64,000 nt of DNA from Marivivens sp. (GTDB lineage: Bacteria > Pseudomonadota > Alphaproteobacteria > Rhodobacterales > Rhodobacteraceae): the NCBI GenBank assembly GCA_017643845.1, contig JAEPMR010000007.1:20964-84963 (forward strand), given 5' to 3'. The notes under the pieces were generated by a model. It saw nothing but the letters and a program-made list of their open reading frames with translations. It did no database searches and was not told where the DNA came from. Numbering within the stretch: the first letter of the stretch is position 1; every line of letters starts with the position of its first letter. Below, piece after piece: positions 1 through 9,637 of this stretch. A program made the position numbers and the translations under genes.

Positions 1-30
1 ACAATCGCGAATCTGTAAAGGGAAACCCCT

Positions 31-660
31 TTATCTTGTGCCGAAAATGCGATCTCCCGCATCCCCTAGCCCCGGGACAATATATCCATTGCTATTTAGT
101 TTCTCATCTACAGACGCTGTGATGATAGCAACATCCGGATGCGCCTGAGTCATCCTCTGGATCCCTTCCGGCGCAGCGAGCAAACAAATGAACTTAATGC
201 TCTTTGCTCCTGCCTGTTTGACAAGATCGATTGCAGCGACAGCCGAATTCCCCGTGGCAAGCATCGGATCCACCACGAATACGCTTCTATCCTCGAGCGC
301 AGGTGGGACCTTGAAATAATATTCTACCGGCTCAAGCGTGTCTTCGTTTCGGTACAGACCGACAAAACCGACCCGTGCGGTTGGAAGAATGCTCAGGAAG
401 CCGTCCAACATTCCATTTCCCGCCCGCAAGATCGAAACAAGAGCAGGCTTGCGACCGGAAAGGATTGGCGCTGCCATTGTCGCGAGTGGCGTATCGATCG
501 TTGTTTCTTCAACAGGCAAATCGCGGGTGGCTTCGAAGGTCAGGAGCTGCCCAATTTCGCCGACAATCGCACGAAATTGTACAGTCGGTGTCGTGCTTTT
601 TCTCAAAAGTGACAGCTTATGCTGAACCAATGGATGATCGACGACGATAACCTCAGCCAT
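31..660 (-). CDS. upp: Uracil phosphoribosyltransferase
   Basis: Translation from internal Met ([21 protein letters not shown]...) with PRPP-binding segment [14 protein letters not shown]; last gene of the salvage operon, overlapping the add stop. Confidence 0.95.
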   Translation of the reverse strand: MAEVIVVDHPLVQHKLSLLRKSTTPTVQFRAIVGEIGQLLTFEATRDLPVEETTIDTPLATMAAPILSGRKPALVSILRAGNGMLDGFLSILPTARVGFVGLYRNEDTLEPVEYYFKVPPALEDRSVFVVDPMLATGNSAVAAIDLVKQAGAKSIKFICLLAAPEGIQRMTQAHPDVAIITASVDEKLNSNGYIVPGLGDAGDRIFGTR

Positions 661-1645
661 TTTGCACCTGCAATTTCTGAATAATGTCAGTGCGGGTTTC
701 GTCATCACAGAAGGCGGCATAGATTGCCGTGGTGTTCACCTGATGGAAGTCCTCCTGTCTCCAACCGAATGTCTGCGCAAGCTTCTCATACTCGTTTACC
801 ATCGTGGTATGGAAGAAAGGCGGATCATCCGTCGAAACTGTCACCTTAACTCCGGCTTTGCGCAGCGCATCGATTGGATGGCTCGGCCAATCGCCGCTCG
901 CCCGCAACACAACATTCGAACCGGGGCAGACTTCCAAAACCGTCCCGCGATCGTGAAGTTCATGAACAAGGTCCGGTTCCTTTATCGCATTTATCCCATG
1001 GCCGATCCGTTCGACACCGAGCGCGCGCACCGTTTCGCGCACCATATCGGGCCCACCCCACTCTCCTGCATGACAGGTGAGGCGCAGCCCCGCCTCACGA
1101 GCTAAATCAAAGGAATAAGCAAAATCGTTGGGACACCCATGCAACTCAGCGCCCGCCATCCCAAACCCCGTCAGAAATTTCGACTTTGTTTCTGCAGCAC
1201 ATAGGGCTGCCTTCTTGGACTTCTCTGGCCCGAAATGGCGGATACAAGTCACGATCCCGCGTAATGTAATTCCAAAAATACGCTGTGCTTCGTTCGCTGC
1301 GTCTTCGATCGCGGCAAGATAGTCTATCCAAGCTGACAGGTCCGCACCGCCGCAAAAGTCTGGACTTAGGAAAGTCTCCGAATAGATCACACCATTTTCA
1401 GCGCTCTGTTCCAGAACAGCGAGGGTGAGCCGCCGAAAATCTTCTGGGCTCTGTAATGTCGTGCAAGCTGCCTCATAGACGCTCAGGAAATGTTCAAAAT
1501 CACGATAGGAATAGTTTCCGCGCTCGTCGAAAATCCCGCTAATGTCTATTTTCTTTTCTTTAGCCAATCCCCGAATAAAGGACGGCGGTGCTGCACCCTC
1601 TAGATGCAAGTGTAATTCTACCTTCGGAATTTCGGAAAACGTCAT
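653..1645 (-). CDS. add: Adenosine deaminase
   Basis: Metal-binding HLHLEGA motif, HAGEWGG, GHGI and STDDPPFF motifs; overlaps deoB and upp ends. Confidence 0.93.
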   Translation of the reverse strand: MTFSEIPKVELHLHLEGAAPPSFIRGLAKEKKIDISGIFDERGNYSYRDFEHFLSVYEAACTTLQSPEDFRRLTLAVLEQSAENGVIYSETFLSPDFCGGADLSAWIDYLAAIEDAANEAQRIFGITLRGIVTCIRHFGPEKSKKAALCAAETKSKFLTGFGMAGAELHGCPNDFAYSFDLAREAGLRLTCHAGEWGGPDMVRETVRALGVERIGHGINAIKEPDLVHELHDRGTVLEVCPGSNVVLRASGDWPSHPIDALRKAGVKVTVSTDDPPFFHTTMVNEYEKLAQTFGWRQEDFHQVNTTAIYAAFCDDETRTDIIQKLQVQNG

Positions 1646-2862
1646 AGGAAACTCCTTCCTTCCCCCTCATATGGGATGTCCAAGAAATCCGCGGCAGAGG
1701 CAGCAACGTCTACAAAGGCGCGCGCACCTATTGGCCCTTTGCCCGCTCCGAACACAAGCACGGGTACCTGCTCGCGCGTGTGATCGGTGCCAATCCACGA
1801 CGGGTCGTTACCATGATCTGCGGTCACTATAAGCAGATCATCCGGACGCATTGATTTTATTACCTTCTGCAAGACACTATCGAACCATTCGAGATGTCTG
1901 GCATAGCCAGCGATGTCGCGGCGATGGCCGTATTCGCTGTCGAATTCTACAAAATTCGCAAACACCAGCGAGCCCTCTTCCGCCTCATTGACCAAATCAG
2001 CCAGGTGATCGGCAAGTTGGCTGTCAGCGCCTTTTCGAACTTCAGAAATTCCTCTCATCGAGAAGATATCTCCAATCTTGCCAATGGCATAGACCTTTCG
2101 ACCGGCCGAATGCACCCAATCACAAATCGTTGGAGAGGGTGGTTCGATCGCGAAATCCTTACGATTTGGGGTCCGCCGGAAGGGAACATCGCGACCATTG
2201 CCGACAAAAGGCCGTGCGATAACCCGCCCAATACGCATTGGATGCACAACCGATGCACAATCCATGCATACGTTATAGAGACGTTCGAGCCCGAATAATT
2301 CCTCATGGGCAGCAATCTGAAGAACGCTGTCGACAGACGTGTAGCAAATCGGTTTTCCCGATGTGATGTGCTCAACACCGAATTTCTCGATAATCTCTGT
2401 CCCTGAAGCGTGGCAGTTCCCCAATATTCCATCGACGTCAGCAGACTTCATAATCGCTTCTGTGACGCGGCTCGGGAACGAGGGGACCGTGTTCGGAAAA
2501 TAGCCCCAGTCCCAAGGCACGGGCACACCCGCCAACTCCCAATGCCCGGAAGGTGTATCTTTGCCCTTCGAGATTTCGATCGCGGCTCCCCACTTTCCAG
2601 AAGGCTCAACTTGACGGTCGTTTGGAATATGCAGGCCGCTCGCCAATTCGAGGGCGCGATACAATCCGAGTTGCGCCAATGTCGGCACAGAAAGTGGACC
2701 CCTCCGGCCGATGTCGGCCTCTCCCTTCGCACAAGACTCAATGATGTGACCTAAAGTGTTTGCGCCGGTATCGGGCACTCCATCGTTCGCGAAATCACCG
2801 GCATCCGGCGCCCCTCCGATCCCAACACTATCCATAACAATTAGAAAAAGACGGCGATTCAT
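1642..2862 (-). CDS. deoB: Phosphopentomutase
   Basis: MNRRLFLIVMDSVGIGGAPDA..., IGRVIARPFVG, TADHGNDPSWIGTDHTREQVPVL; alkaline-phosphatase superfamily. Confidence 0.95.
   Translation of the reverse strand: MNRRLFLIVMDSVGIGGAPDAGDFANDGVPDTGANTLGHIIESCAKGEADIGRRGPLSVPTLAQLGLYRALELASGLHIPNDRQVEPSGKWGAAIEISKGKDTPSGHWELAGVPVPWDWGYFPNTVPSFPSRVTEAIMKSADVDGILGNCHASGTEIIEKFGVEHITSGKPICYTSVDSVLQIAAHEELFGLERLYNVCMDCASVVHPMRIGRVIARPFVGNGRDVPFRRTPNRKDFAIEPPSPTICDWVHSAGRKVYAIGKIGDIFSMRGISEVRKGADSQLADHLADLVNEAEEGSLVFANFVEFDSEYGHRRDIAGYARHLEWFDSVLQKVIKSMRPDDLLIVTADHGNDPSWIGTDHTREQVPVLVFGAGKGPIGARAFVDVAASAADFLDIPYEGEGRSFL
2242..2270. repeat. 11-bp-periodic ATGCACA array inside deoB, near-copy of 54413-54442
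   Basis: ATGCACA at 2242 and 2253, ATGCATA at 2264; 2241-2270 matches 54413-54442 at 28 of 30 positions. Confidence 0.85.
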
Positions 2863-4160
2863 TCCGACCTCGTACGGATCAGGGAATTCAGGCTCGGCTT
2901 CGGACCGATCTCACAAGCGGCCAGCACCCCCTCTACAGCCCGCTCCGCTTCCTCCGGCGATCGGGCATGGACACGACATATCAGATCGCCGGTCGAAAAT
3001 CGCGCACCCAAATCCGCGAAATCCGACAAACCAACCGAATGATCAATGCGGTCCGCTTCGGTCTTTCGCCCAGCTCCTAGAGCAACCACAACTTCGCCGA
3101 GAGCGCGGCCATCGATTGCTGCCAGATGGCCCGGTGCGTCAGCTGTTACATCCATGATAAGATTGGCGGTCGGAAGCTGCGTGCGCCAATTCTGGGAAAA
3201 ATCATTTGACCCACCCATCGCAGACAGCATGCCTTGGAAACGATCCATTGCATCGCCCGTATCAATCGCGCGGCCGATCTTAACCTCTGCCTCATCACCA
3301 GCGAGACCGACAAGCCGAAGTGCGATTGCACCCAATGTGACGACCAATTCACGCAAACGCGGCGCTGCTCCTCGGTCCCCCTCAAGAACACGCATGCAAT
3401 CGGCAATTTCCAATGCGTTTCCCAAGGACGGCGCAAGTGGCTGGGACATATCGGAAATGATCGCTTCCGTCTTACAGCCTGCGGAATTACCCGTAGTGGC
3501 AAGGGCGCACGCAAGCTCCTCCGCCTCGTCAAGGGACTGCATGAATGCTCCGCTTCCGCACTTCACATCCAGGACAAGCGCGTCGAGCCCGGCCGCTAGC
3601 TTCTTGGACAGGATTGACGCGCAGATCAGATCAATACTTTCGACAGTACCAGTGACATCGCGGACGGCATACAGGCGCCGATCCGCAGGGGCGATATCTG
3701 CTGTTGCACCCGCAATCACACAACCCTGCCGCGTTACAATTTCTCTCAGCTTGTCGATATCCATCGACGTTTTGACATTCGGGATTGCTTCCAGCTTGTC
3801 CAGAGTGCCACCTGTATGACCGAGACCCCGACCGGAGATCATCGGAACGAATGCGCCACATGCCGCCAAGGCAGGTGCAAGTACAATGGACACGCAGTCA
3901 CCCACCCCCCCTGTTGAGTGCTTGTCCACGACTGGACCCGGGAGATCCCACATTAAGCGGTGTCCTGAATCCCGCATAGCGGCTGTCAGCGCGGTGCGAC
4001 CACCTTCCGGCAACCCCCGAAGAACGACGGCCATCGCGAACGCGCCCGCCTGCGCATCACTCACCGCCCCGGAAGCAAGGCCATTCGCAAACCAGCGCAA
4101 CTCACTTTCGGCAAGCGGCACGCCATCCCTGACGGCTTGTATGATGGCACGTGCATCCAT
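2859..4160 (-). CDS. deoA: Thymidine phosphorylase
   Basis: DKHSTGGVGDCVSIVLAP and SGRGLGHTGGTLDKLEAIP signature motifs. Confidence 0.95.
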   Translation of the reverse strand: MDARAIIQAVRDGVPLAESELRWFANGLASGAVSDAQAGAFAMAVVLRGLPEGGRTALTAAMRDSGHRLMWDLPGPVVDKHSTGGVGDCVSIVLAPALAACGAFVPMISGRGLGHTGGTLDKLEAIPNVKTSMDIDKLREIVTRQGCVIAGATADIAPADRRLYAVRDVTGTVESIDLICASILSKKLAAGLDALVLDVKCGSGAFMQSLDEAEELACALATTGNSAGCKTEAIISDMSQPLAPSLGNALEIADCMRVLEGDRGAAPRLRELVVTLGAIALRLVGLAGDEAEVKIGRAIDTGDAMDRFQGMLSAMGGSNDFSQNWRTQLPTANLIMDVTADAPGHLAAIDGRALGEVVVALGAGRKTEADRIDHSVGLSDFADLGARFSTGDLICRVHARSPEEAERAVEGVLAACEIGPKPSLNSLIRTRSE

Positions 4161-4163
4161 GAC

Positions 4164-4577
4164 TTAGCTTCGGGCCATGTGCTCCGTCGAAAAAACACCG
4201 GGGAGCAATTCGCCAATCGTGGTTTCGAACACCAAACCATCAGTCGTGCAAAGGGTGACCTTGACACCTGCCTCACCGAATTCGGCCAGCTTTTGGCGGC
4301 ATCCACCGCATGGGCTGACCGGGACAGGACTATCCGCAATAACGGCGACTTCGGCTATTTTTAGTTCCCCCGCCGCGACCATAGCCGCGATCGCTCCGGC
4401 TTCCGCGCACGTGCCCTCGGGATATGCAACATTCTCGACATTGCAGCCCACATGAACCGCCCCACTGACCGTTCTGATCGCGGCACCTACTTTGAAGTTC
4501 GAGTAAGGGACATAGGCCCTCTCACGGACTTGAGCTGCGTCATCTATCAATGACATCATCACACCTTTTTTGACCAA
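4164..4577 (-). CDS. cdd: Cytidine deaminase
   Basis: YVPYSNFKVGAA, GCNVENVAYPEGTCAEAGAI, PVSPCGGCRQKLAEF zinc motif. Confidence 0.95.
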   Translation of the reverse strand: MVKKGVMMSLIDDAAQVRERAYVPYSNFKVGAAIRTVSGAVHVGCNVENVAYPEGTCAEAGAIAAMVAAGELKIAEVAVIADSPVPVSPCGGCRQKLAEFGEAGVKVTLCTTDGLVFETTIGELLPGVFSTEHMARS

Positions 4578-4714
4578 TTGCTCAAAGTTAAGAGGAATGC
4601 GCTAGGATAGACAAGCAGTATCAGCCATCTGCGAAAACAGTTAATTGAAACTATGGATCGCGATGCACCGGAAAGAACGTTAAATTGAAATCACTTTAAC
4701 TCGGATCGAGATTA

Positions 4715-4728
4715 GTTTAACGTTAAAC
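4715..4728. promoter_or_regulatory. Perfect 14-bp palindrome GTTTAACGTTAAAC in the cdd/maeB divergent intergenic region
   Basis: Sequence equals its own reverse complement; ends 9 bp before the maeB ATG (4738). Confidence 0.55.
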
Positions 4729-4737
4729 AATCTGGAT

Positions 4738-7029
4738 ATGGAGGCCGTTTTGACAGATCAATCGAGAGAGGCATTGCGCCAGGCTGCACTTGAGTACCAC
4801 CGCTCGCCGAAACCGGGAAAGCTGGAAATTCGGGCAACCAAGCCGCTGGCGAATGGTCGCGATCTGGCACGCGCTTACAGCCCTGGGGTTGCGGAAGCAT
4901 GTCTCGAGATCAAATCCAACGCGGACACCGCAAGGGACTATACAGCGCGGGGAAATCTTGTTGCCGTTGTTTCAAACGGCACAGCAGTCCTTGGGCTCGG
5001 CAACATCGGAGCACTGGCCTCCAAACCGGTGATGGAGGGCAAAGCCGTACTCTTCAAAAAGTTCGCCAACATCGACTGTTTTGATATCGAACTGGACGAA
5101 ACCGACCCCGAAAAACTGGCCGACATCGTGTGTGCGCTCGAACCGACGTTCGGCGCGATCAACTTAGAAGACATCAAGGCGCCGGACTGTTTCGTTGTTG
5201 AACGGATCTGTCGCGAAAGGATGAACATCCCCGTTTTCCATGATGATCAACATGGGACGGCGATTGTTGTAGGTGCGGCCGCACGAAATGCGATGGAAAT
5301 TAGTGGCAAGAGATTTGAGGACGTCAAAGTTGTCTCCACTGGCGGCGGCGCTGCCGGAATTGCCTGCCTCAATATGCTTTTGAAGCTCGGCGTTCGTAGG
5401 GAAAACGTTTTTCTCTGCGACTTGGAAGGCCTCGTCTACGAGGGGCGGGAAAAGGATATGACCCCGCAAAAAGCGGCCTACGCTCAGGGAACATCTCCGG
5501 CAAACTTGGGGGATGTAATCGAAGGCGCAGACCTCTTTTTAGGGCTATCCGGTCCTGGGGTGCTGACACAAGAGATGGTCCGAAAGATGGCAAAGCGCCC
5601 TATCATCTTTGCGCTCGCCAATCCGACTCCCGAGATTACACCGGAACTCGCCCGAGCAGTCGCCCCTGACGCAATCATCGCGACCGGACGGAGCGACTTC
5701 CCAAACCAAGTGAACAACGTGCTCTGCTTTCCGTTTATTTTCCGCGGCGCGCTTGATGTCGGGGCCACGGAAATCAACGACGAAATGAAAATCGCCTGCA
5801 TCGAGGGGATTGCTGCTCTGGCGCGGGCAACGACCAGCGCGGAAGCCGCCGCCGCATACCGTGGCGAGCAGCTGACATTCGGGGCCGACTATCTGATCCC
5901 GAAACCCTTTGACCCCCGTTTGATGGGGGTTGTGGCCAGTGCAGTGGCACAGGCAGCAATGGACTCTGGCGTCGCGTTGCGCCCGCTTGATGATGTTGCC
6001 GCGTACAAAGCACAACTGGACAGCTCAGTCTTCAAGTCCGCAATGCTGATGCGCCCAGTATTCGAGGCCGCTCGGCAATCTGCACGGCGCATTGTTTTCG
6101 CTGAAGGCGAGGACGAACGCGTGTTGCGAGCGGCGCAGGCGATTATGGAAGAAACCACCGATGCACCCATCCTAATCGGCCGCCCTGAAGTCATCGAAGC
6201 GCGATGCGAAAGGGCAGGTCTAAAGATCCGTCCGGGAATCGATCTGGAAATCGTCAACCCAGAGAATGACGCGCGGTATCGCGATTATTGGGGAACCTAC
6301 CACCAACTGATGGCAAGAAATGGCGTCACGCCTGACCTAGCGAAGGCGATCATGCGCACCAATACGACTGCCATTGCCGCGGTGATGGTTCATAGAGAAG
6401 AAGCAGAAAGCATGATTTGCGGCACCTTTGGGCAGTTCCTCTGGCACCTGAACTATGTATCGCAGGTGTTGGGAAGGGATGGTCGGCAACCCGTCGGCGC
6501 GCTCAGCTTGATGATCCTCGAAGATGGGCCGCTCTTCATCGCTGATACGCAAGTACATCCGAACCCAACGCCAGAACAAATTGCCGAAACCGTGACAGGT
6601 TGTGCGCGTCATGTGCGGAGGTTTGGCCTCACACCGGAAATCGCGCTTTGCTCTCATTCGCAATTCGGCAACCTCGACTGTGAAACCGGTCGGCGGATGC
6701 GGGCTGCGATTGATATTCTCGATTCAGCACCTCGTGATTACCATTACGAGGGCGAGATGCATGTCGACGCTGCGCTCGACGTCGAGCTTCGCGACAGAAT
6801 TTTTCCGGGTAGCCGCCTGAATGGTCCGGCGAATGTGTTGGTATTCGCGAATACTGACGCAGCTTCTGGTGTTCGAAACATCCTAAAAATGAAAGGGGGC
6901 GGACTCGAAGTCGGCCCCATTCTGATGGGAATGCAGAACAAGGCGCATATTGTGACACCCTCGATTACCGCACGCGGCCTGCTGAATATGTCCGCCCTAG
7001 CAGGAACGCCTGTCGCTCATTACGGCTAA
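4738..7029 (+). CDS. maeB: NADP-dependent malic enzyme (malic enzyme plus phosphotransacetylase-like domain)
   Basis: 763 aa; YSPGVAEACLEI, VFHDDQHGTAIV, C-terminal PTA-like domain. Confidence 0.95.
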   Translation: MEAVLTDQSREALRQAALEYHRSPKPGKLEIRATKPLANGRDLARAYSPGVAEACLEIKSNADTARDYTARGNLVAVVSNGTAVLGLGNIGALASKPVMEGKAVLFKKFANIDCFDIELDETDPEKLADIVCALEPTFGAINLEDIKAPDCFVVERICRERMNIPVFHDDQHGTAIVVGAAARNAMEISGKRFEDVKVVSTGGGAAGIACLNMLLKLGVRRENVFLCDLEGLVYEGREKDMTPQKAAYAQGTSPANLGDVIEGADLFLGLSGPGVLTQEMVRKMAKRPIIFALANPTPEITPELARAVAPDAIIATGRSDFPNQVNNVLCFPFIFRGALDVGATEINDEMKIACIEGIAALARATTSAEAAAAYRGEQLTFGADYLIPKPFDPRLMGVVASAVAQAAMDSGVALRPLDDVAAYKAQLDSSVFKSAMLMRPVFEAARQSARRIVFAEGEDERVLRAAQAIMEETTDAPILIGRPEVIEARCERAGLKIRPGIDLEIVNPENDARYRDYWGTYHQLMARNGVTPDLAKAIMRTNTTAIAAVMVHREEAESMICGTFGQFLWHLNYVSQVLGRDGRQPVGALSLMILEDGPLFIADTQVHPNPTPEQIAETVTGCARHVRRFGLTPEIALCSHSQFGNLDCETGRRMRAAIDILDSAPRDYHYEGEMHVDAALDVELRDRIFPGSRLNGPANVLVFANTDAASGVRNILKMKGGGLEVGPILMGMQNKAHIVTPSITARGLLNMSALAGTPVAHYG

Positions 7030-7060
7030 AGGGAATCACCCTTTCACCGACGTTGCGATA

Positions 7061-7127
7061 TTTGCAAAGCCCCGGCACCCTTTCGCTATCAAGGCGAACG
7101 AAAGTGGGATTTGCAAATATTTGCAAT
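7061..7127. promoter_or_regulatory. TTTGCAAA-type operator cluster upstream of prpE (PccR/ScfR-like)
   Basis: TTTGCAAA at 7061-7068 and 7110-7117, TTTGCAAT at 7120-7127; TTGCAAATATTTGCAA (7111-7126) is a perfect 16-bp palindrome. Confidence 0.6.
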
Positions 7128-7244
7128 TGCATCAGGCAAATTACTGCAAACTTATTGTCGCAGCCCCTCATCTTTCACCTCTGCACGCTTGCCCGATTGG
7201 ATGCGGCTCCTTAACACCAAGAGAGTAAAGAGGAGGATCTCATC

Positions 7245-9137
7245 ATGGGCTATAGGGACGTTTACGCCTCGTGGCAGCAAAACCCCGACGCATTCTGGAT
7301 GGAACAATCTAAATCGATTAGCTGGGACAGGGAGCCGTCGAAAGCGCTGTTTGACGAGGAAGCTCCGCTCTACGAGTGGTTCTCGGACGGCATGGTCAAC
7401 ACCTGCTACAATGCGGTGGACCGTCATGTAGAGAACGGACGCGGGGCTCAGGATGCAATCATCCATGACAGCCCAATCACCGGATCGAAATCCAAAATCA
7501 CATATGCCGATCTCAAGGACCGGGTAAGCAAGCTGGCCGGAGCACTCCGGGCCAAAGGCATCGAAAAAGGCGATCGCGTTATCATCTACATGCCAATGGT
7601 GCCCGAAGCGCTCATCGCCATGTTGGCAGTCACACGTATTGGTGCAATCCATTCAGTCGTCTTCGGTGGTTTCGCCGCAAATGAACTGGCTGTTCGCATC
7701 GACGACGCTCAACCAAAAGCAATCATCGCGGGTTCGTGCGGAATTGAGCCGGGGCGCGTGGTCGACTACAAACCACTGTTGGACGGCGCGATCGACCTCG
7801 CCAAGAGCAAGCCCGAATTTTGCGTAATCCTCCAGCGCGAACAGAAAGAGGCAGAGCTCATCGAAGGGCGTGACTTCGAATGGTCTGCCTTTCAGGAAAA
7901 TGCCGACCCTGCCGACTGCCTTCCCGTCGAGGGCAACCACCCCGCGTATATTCTTTACACATCTGGGACGACCGGCGCGCCAAAGGGCGTCGTCCGCCCG
8001 ACTGGCGGGCACCTGGTGGCTCTGAACTGGACCATGAAGAATATCTATAACGTGGAGCCGGGAGAGGTGTTCTGGGCTGCGTCTGACGTTGGCTGGGTCG
8101 TTGGGCACAGCTATATTTGCTATGCGCCGCTAATCCACGGAAACACCACTATCGTTTTCGAGGGCAAGCCGGTTGGCACGCCAGATGCAGGTACATTTTG
8201 GCGCGTCATCTCCGAATATAATGTCAAAGCGTTTTTCACCGCGCCAACGGCACTTAGGGCGATCAAACGCGATGACCCCAAAGGGGAGATGATCAAGGAC
8301 TACGATATCTCCCAGCTTCGTGCGCTCTATTTGGCTGGTGAGCGCGCCGACCCCGACACGATCGAATGGGCCCAGAGGGTCATGCAAGTGCCCGTCTATG
8401 ACCACTGGTGGCAAACCGAAACAGGCTATACGATTGCCGGAAATCCGGTCGGCATTGAAGCCCTTCCGGTGAAGATAGGCTCCCCCACGGTCGCAATGCC
8501 CGGCTACGATGTTCAAATCCTCGATGAGGGAGGAAATCCGGTTTCGAGCGGAGAGTTAGGCGCAATTGCTGTAAAGCTTCCCCTCCCTCCTGGAACGCTG
8601 CCCACACTTTGGAACGCGGAAGAACGTTTTAGGAAATCCTATCTAACGACCTTCCCCGGCTACTATGAAACTGGCGATGCGGGGATGATTGACGAAGATG
8701 GTTATCTTTACATCATGGCGCGCACCGATGACGTGATCAACGTCGCGGGTCACCGCCTATCGACTGGCGGCATGGAAGAGGTTCTGGCCGGACATCCCGA
8801 CGTGGCCGAATGTGCTGTGATTGGAGTCACAGATCAGCTCAAGGGCCAACTCCCCATGGGTTTCGTATGCCTGAACAAAGGATGTGACCGCCCCCACACT
8901 GAGGTCGTCGCAGAATGCGTCAAGCTCGTGCGCGAAAAGATCGGACCTGTTGCGGCATTCAAACTGGCCGTCGTGATAGATCGGCTACCCAAAACGCGAT
9001 CTGGAAAGATCCTTCGGGGGACGATGGTAAAGATTGCAGACAACGAAGACTTCAAGATGCCCGCGACGATTGATGATCCGGCCATACTTGATGAAATTCG
9101 CACAGCCGTCAGAACGCTCGGCTACGGAGGCGCTTGA
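7245..9137 (+). CDS. prpE: Propionyl-CoA synthetase (propionate-CoA ligase)
   Basis: AMP-binding motif YTSGTTGAPKGVVRPTGGH, C-terminal PKTRSGKILRGTM; AGGAGG SD. Confidence 0.92.
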   Translation: MGYRDVYASWQQNPDAFWMEQSKSISWDREPSKALFDEEAPLYEWFSDGMVNTCYNAVDRHVENGRGAQDAIIHDSPITGSKSKITYADLKDRVSKLAGALRAKGIEKGDRVIIYMPMVPEALIAMLAVTRIGAIHSVVFGGFAANELAVRIDDAQPKAIIAGSCGIEPGRVVDYKPLLDGAIDLAKSKPEFCVILQREQKEAELIEGRDFEWSAFQENADPADCLPVEGNHPAYILYTSGTTGAPKGVVRPTGGHLVALNWTMKNIYNVEPGEVFWAASDVGWVVGHSYICYAPLIHGNTTIVFEGKPVGTPDAGTFWRVISEYNVKAFFTAPTALRAIKRDDPKGEMIKDYDISQLRALYLAGERADPDTIEWAQRVMQVPVYDHWWQTETGYTIAGNPVGIEALPVKIGSPTVAMPGYDVQILDEGGNPVSSGELGAIAVKLPLPPGTLPTLWNAEERFRKSYLTTFPGYYETGDAGMIDEDGYLYIMARTDDVINVAGHRLSTGGMEEVLAGHPDVAECAVIGVTDQLKGQLPMGFVCLNKGCDRPHTEVVAECVKLVREKIGPVAAFKLAVVIDRLPKTRSGKILRGTMVKIADNEDFKMPATIDDPAILDEIRTAVRTLGYGGA

Positions 9138-9173
9138 TAATCTCGCTTTGGCCGCAAGCAGTTCCAGTATAGC

Positions 9174-9198
9174 CTGTCCCCACTGATAAAGGGGACAG
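9174..9198 (+). promoter_or_regulatory. Hairpin CTGTCCCC-actgataaa-GGGGACAG covering the SD of the next gene
   Basis: Perfect 8-bp stem with 9-nt loop; 3' arm contains the purine-rich SD and ends 2 nt before the ATG at 9201. Confidence 0.55.
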
Positions 9199-9200
9199 AC

Positions 9201-9623
9201 ATGGAAACATTATTAATGACACTGCATTTCCTATCGCTCGCGGTAGGGATCGGCGGAGGTGTTGCAAGCGCAATTGCCGGCGTTCAATCCGCAAAGGCGG
9301 AACCTCCCGGAGCAATGGCGCTGGGCAAACTTCAATCCCAAGTCGGAAACGTGGGCTATGGCGCATTAATCTTGCTATGGATCACCGGAATCTGGATGGT
9401 CTATGCAAAATACGGCGGGTTCGGAGATCTCCCGGCGAGCTTTAATTTGAAAATGCTCGGCGTTCTGGGGCTAACTGCTGCCCTGACTGCAATGCAGGTT
9501 GTGAAACGGAGGGCTATGGCTGCGGGCGGACCTCCGAATGCCAGCACGATGAAGATGCTGGGACAGCTGGCGCTTTTGTCAGCAGTCTTTTCGATCGTCA
9601 TGGCTGTTTTGACATTCAACTGA
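9201..9623 (+). CDS. Small polytopic membrane protein, function unknown
   Basis: 140 aa with about 4 hydrophobic segments; no catalytic motif recognised. Confidence 0.75.
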   Translation: METLLMTLHFLSLAVGIGGGVASAIAGVQSAKAEPPGAMALGKLQSQVGNVGYGALILLWITGIWMVYAKYGGFGDLPASFNLKMLGVLGLTAALTAMQVVKRRAMAAGGPPNASTMKMLGQLALLSAVFSIVMAVLTFN

Positions 9624-9637
9624 GGAAGAGGAACGGC

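Noticed and set aside
17-32. Short AAAGGG/CCCTTT hairpin at the upp 3' end
   Set aside because: Short, overlaps the stop codon, no U-tract, and lies at the window edge.
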